From: Streptomyces sp. NRRL WC-3549
GTDB taxonomy: Bacteria; Actinomycetota; Actinomycetes; Streptomycetales; Streptomycetaceae
Reading direction: 5' to 3'
Length of the DNA: 6,436 nt
Assembly: GCF_000721935.1 (NCBI RefSeq)
Contig: NZ_KL585425.1
Location: 15,161-21,596, forward strand
Below, in pieces: positions 5,108 to 6,436 of the stretch; position 1 is the first letter of the stretch; every line of letters starts with the position of its first letter. The position numbers and the translations under genes are program-made. The notes beneath the pieces were generated by a model. The model made no database searches. It worked only from the letters and a program-made list of their open reading frames with translations, and had not been told where the DNA came from.

Positions 5108-6436
5108 TCAGCCCGACTGGCCCGTCTTCGGCGGGTTCCGGGCGTCGAAGGCGAAGATGGTGTTCTCGGCCGCGGCCACGATCAGCGCACGCCCCGCCAC
5201 GGTCACGCGCGGGCTCGCCCCCTGTTCGCCCGTCAAACCGTCAGCCTGCGGGTCCGTCGACCACAGGAGCTCGCCGTCGTCCGGCGACAGCGCCACCACC
5301 CGGCCGGTGGCCGAGCTGAAGTAGAGCGCGTCGGCCCCTGCGGCGGGGCCCGACCCGCCCTCCACTGCGGTCTGCCGCGACCACTTCTTCCGGCCGGTCG
5401 CGGGGTCGAGCGCGGTGACGAGGCCGGTCTGGCCGCTCATGTAGACGGTGCCGCCCGTCATTCCGGGCGTCCCCTCGTACGTCCTGGCCAGCCGGGAGTA
5501 CGTGACCTTCCGCGAGGCCGGGTCGACCCGCGCCACCCCGTCGTAGCCGACCGACGCCGTTCCCTCCCTGTGTTCCTGAAGGAGTACGAGTTCGCCGTCG
5601 GCGACGCCCACCGGCACGGCGGGACCGTCGACCGCGATGGGGCCGTCCAAGGTCCCCGAGTCGCTGTCGACCGTGTACAGGACGGGGTGGCTCACCTCTG
5701 TGGCGTCCAGCTCCTCGTCCGTCGCGCACATCGCCAGGAGCTGTGAGCCCACCGGGACGGGAGCGCACTGCGTGCCCGCGGGGAACGACGCCGTCCAGGC
5801 GACCTCACCGCTGTGCGCGTCCCGGGTCTCGAAGTACGTGTTGGAAGCGTCGACCGTCACGACGGACGAACCGACCACGACGGCGTCCTGAGTCCGTCCG
5901 GTCACGGCCGTCGACTGGGCACCGGACGGCACGGACCACAGCTCCCGGCCGGTGTCCGCGTCCAGGGCGACGACCTCGCGGGGAGGGCCCTGCGGGGCGT
6001 CCTCGTCGGCGAAGCGGTAACCGAGCACCGTGTCGTCGGTGGCGCCCACCAGATGCATGCCCTGGACGGGTACGCCCGGACTGCTCGCCGTCCACACCGG
6101 TGAACCGTCCAGAGCCCTGATGCGGGTCGCGACGACACCGCCGCCCCCGCAGAACAGGTCCTCGCCGCGCGTGACGCAGCGCAACTCGTCGGTGGTGTCC
6201 TCAGGACCGTCCTGGACCGTCGTACGCCACGGCTCGAAGCCGTCGGGAAGTGCGGCACCCGGCGCCGTGACGCTGTCCTTCTTGCCGGCCTCGGTGTTCC
6301 TCCCGAGGCCGCCCGAGTTCAGTGCGGCGGCTCCCCCGCCGATCGCCGCCACCGCGACCGCGGCCGCGAGCACGGGGCGCCACCGGCGGCGCAGACGGCC
6401 GCCGGCGGGGGCACCGTCGGTGCCTTGGGTGTCGGT
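5108..6436 (-). CDS. Membrane-anchored PQQ-like beta-propeller repeat protein (N-terminus off the right edge)
   Basis: The frame is open for 442 residues from the window edge to TGA at 5110-5108. Numbered from the edge, residues 1-13 are polar, 14-20 are Arg-rich (RLRRRWR), 21-39 form one Ala/Val-rich membrane segment, and 47-63 are a polar linker. The rest is a beta-propeller with repeated blade motifs of the type A-D--TG---W: near 108-118, 157-169, 204-217, 255-267, 303-315, 342-354, 382-394 and 429, about eight blades. The positive residues before the membrane segment predict a cytoplasmic N-terminus and a propeller outside the cell; cysteine pairs (C87/C96, C224/C237) could form disulfides there. 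An internal GTG at 6373-6371 could be taken as start, but that would remove the Arg cluster, and the frame continues upstream with good codon usage, so the real start lies beyond 6436. The fold suits protein or ligand binding; true PQQ-enzyme function is not supported. In actinomycetes such propellers are also C-terminal sensor parts of Ser/Thr kinases. Confidence 0.85.
   Translation of the reverse strand, partial: TDTQGTDGAPAGGRLRRRWRPVLAAAVAVAAIGGGAAALNSGGLGRNTEAGKKDSVTAPGAALPDGFEPWRTTVQDGPEDTTDELRCVTRGEDLFCGGGGVVATRIRALDGSPVWTASSPGVPVQGMHLVGATDDTVLGYRFADEDAPQGPPREVVALDADTGRELWSVPSGAQSTAVTGRTQDAVVVGSSVVTVDASNTYFETRDAHSGEVAWTASFPAGTQCAPVPVGSQLLAMCATDEELDATEVSHPVLYTVDSDSGTLDGPIAVDGPAVPVGVADGELVLLQEHREGTASVGYDGVARVDPASRKVTYSRLARTYEGTPGMTGGTVYMSGQTGLVTALDPATGRKKWSRQTAVEGGSGPAAGADALYFSSATGRVVALSPDDGELLWSTDPQADGLTGEQGASPRVTVAGRALIVAAAENTIFAFDARNPPKTGQSG

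Noticed and set aside
4874..5746. A 290-codon open frame on the plus strand starting in the intergenic region
   Set aside because: Its first 75 or so codons have weak third-position bias and no ribosome binding site, and the rest is antisense to the propeller gene.

Overview
The window is very GC-rich (by eye well over 70%), and its genes have codons almost always ending in G or C. Together with the protein families present, this suggests a Streptomyces or closely related actinomycete; the assignment rests on composition and families only.

Layout, left to right: (1) 1-334, minus strand: the N-terminal third or so of a wax ester synthase/diacylglycerol acyltransferase-like protein, cut by the left edge. 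(2) 335-683: a non-coding stretch with an 18-base exact match to the Tn5/Nextera mosaic end (516-533), followed directly by a G-rich repetitive tract (534-583). This looks like library adapter left in the assembly, so genes to its left and right may not be true neighbours. (3) 684-2444, plus strand: a complete BCCT-family transporter, probably sodium-coupled uptake of glycine betaine or a similar trimethylammonium osmolyte. (4) 2528-2551: a perfect 24-bp palindrome between two convergent genes, probably a shared bidirectional terminator. (5) 2563-4524, minus strand: a complete acyl-CoA oxidase-type flavoenzyme. (6) 4525-5107: 583 bases with no convincing protein gene but several structures: a nested 46-base stem-loop, an 11-bp-arm inverted repeat, a possible 27-codon ORF, a polypyrimidine tract and a GC hairpin. 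(7) 5108-6436, minus strand: a membrane-anchored PQQ-like beta-propeller protein whose true N-terminus lies beyond the right edge; it may be the extracellular half of a larger protein such as a receptor kinase.

The genes do not form an obvious operon. The transporter and the oxidase converge on one terminator, and the propeller gene is separated from the oxidase by nearly 600 bases. A lipid theme (acyltransferase and acyl-CoA oxidase) is possible but depends on the suspect junction at 516-533. I found no clear new biological system. The points most worth following are the adapter remnant and the structured region upstream of the oxidase.
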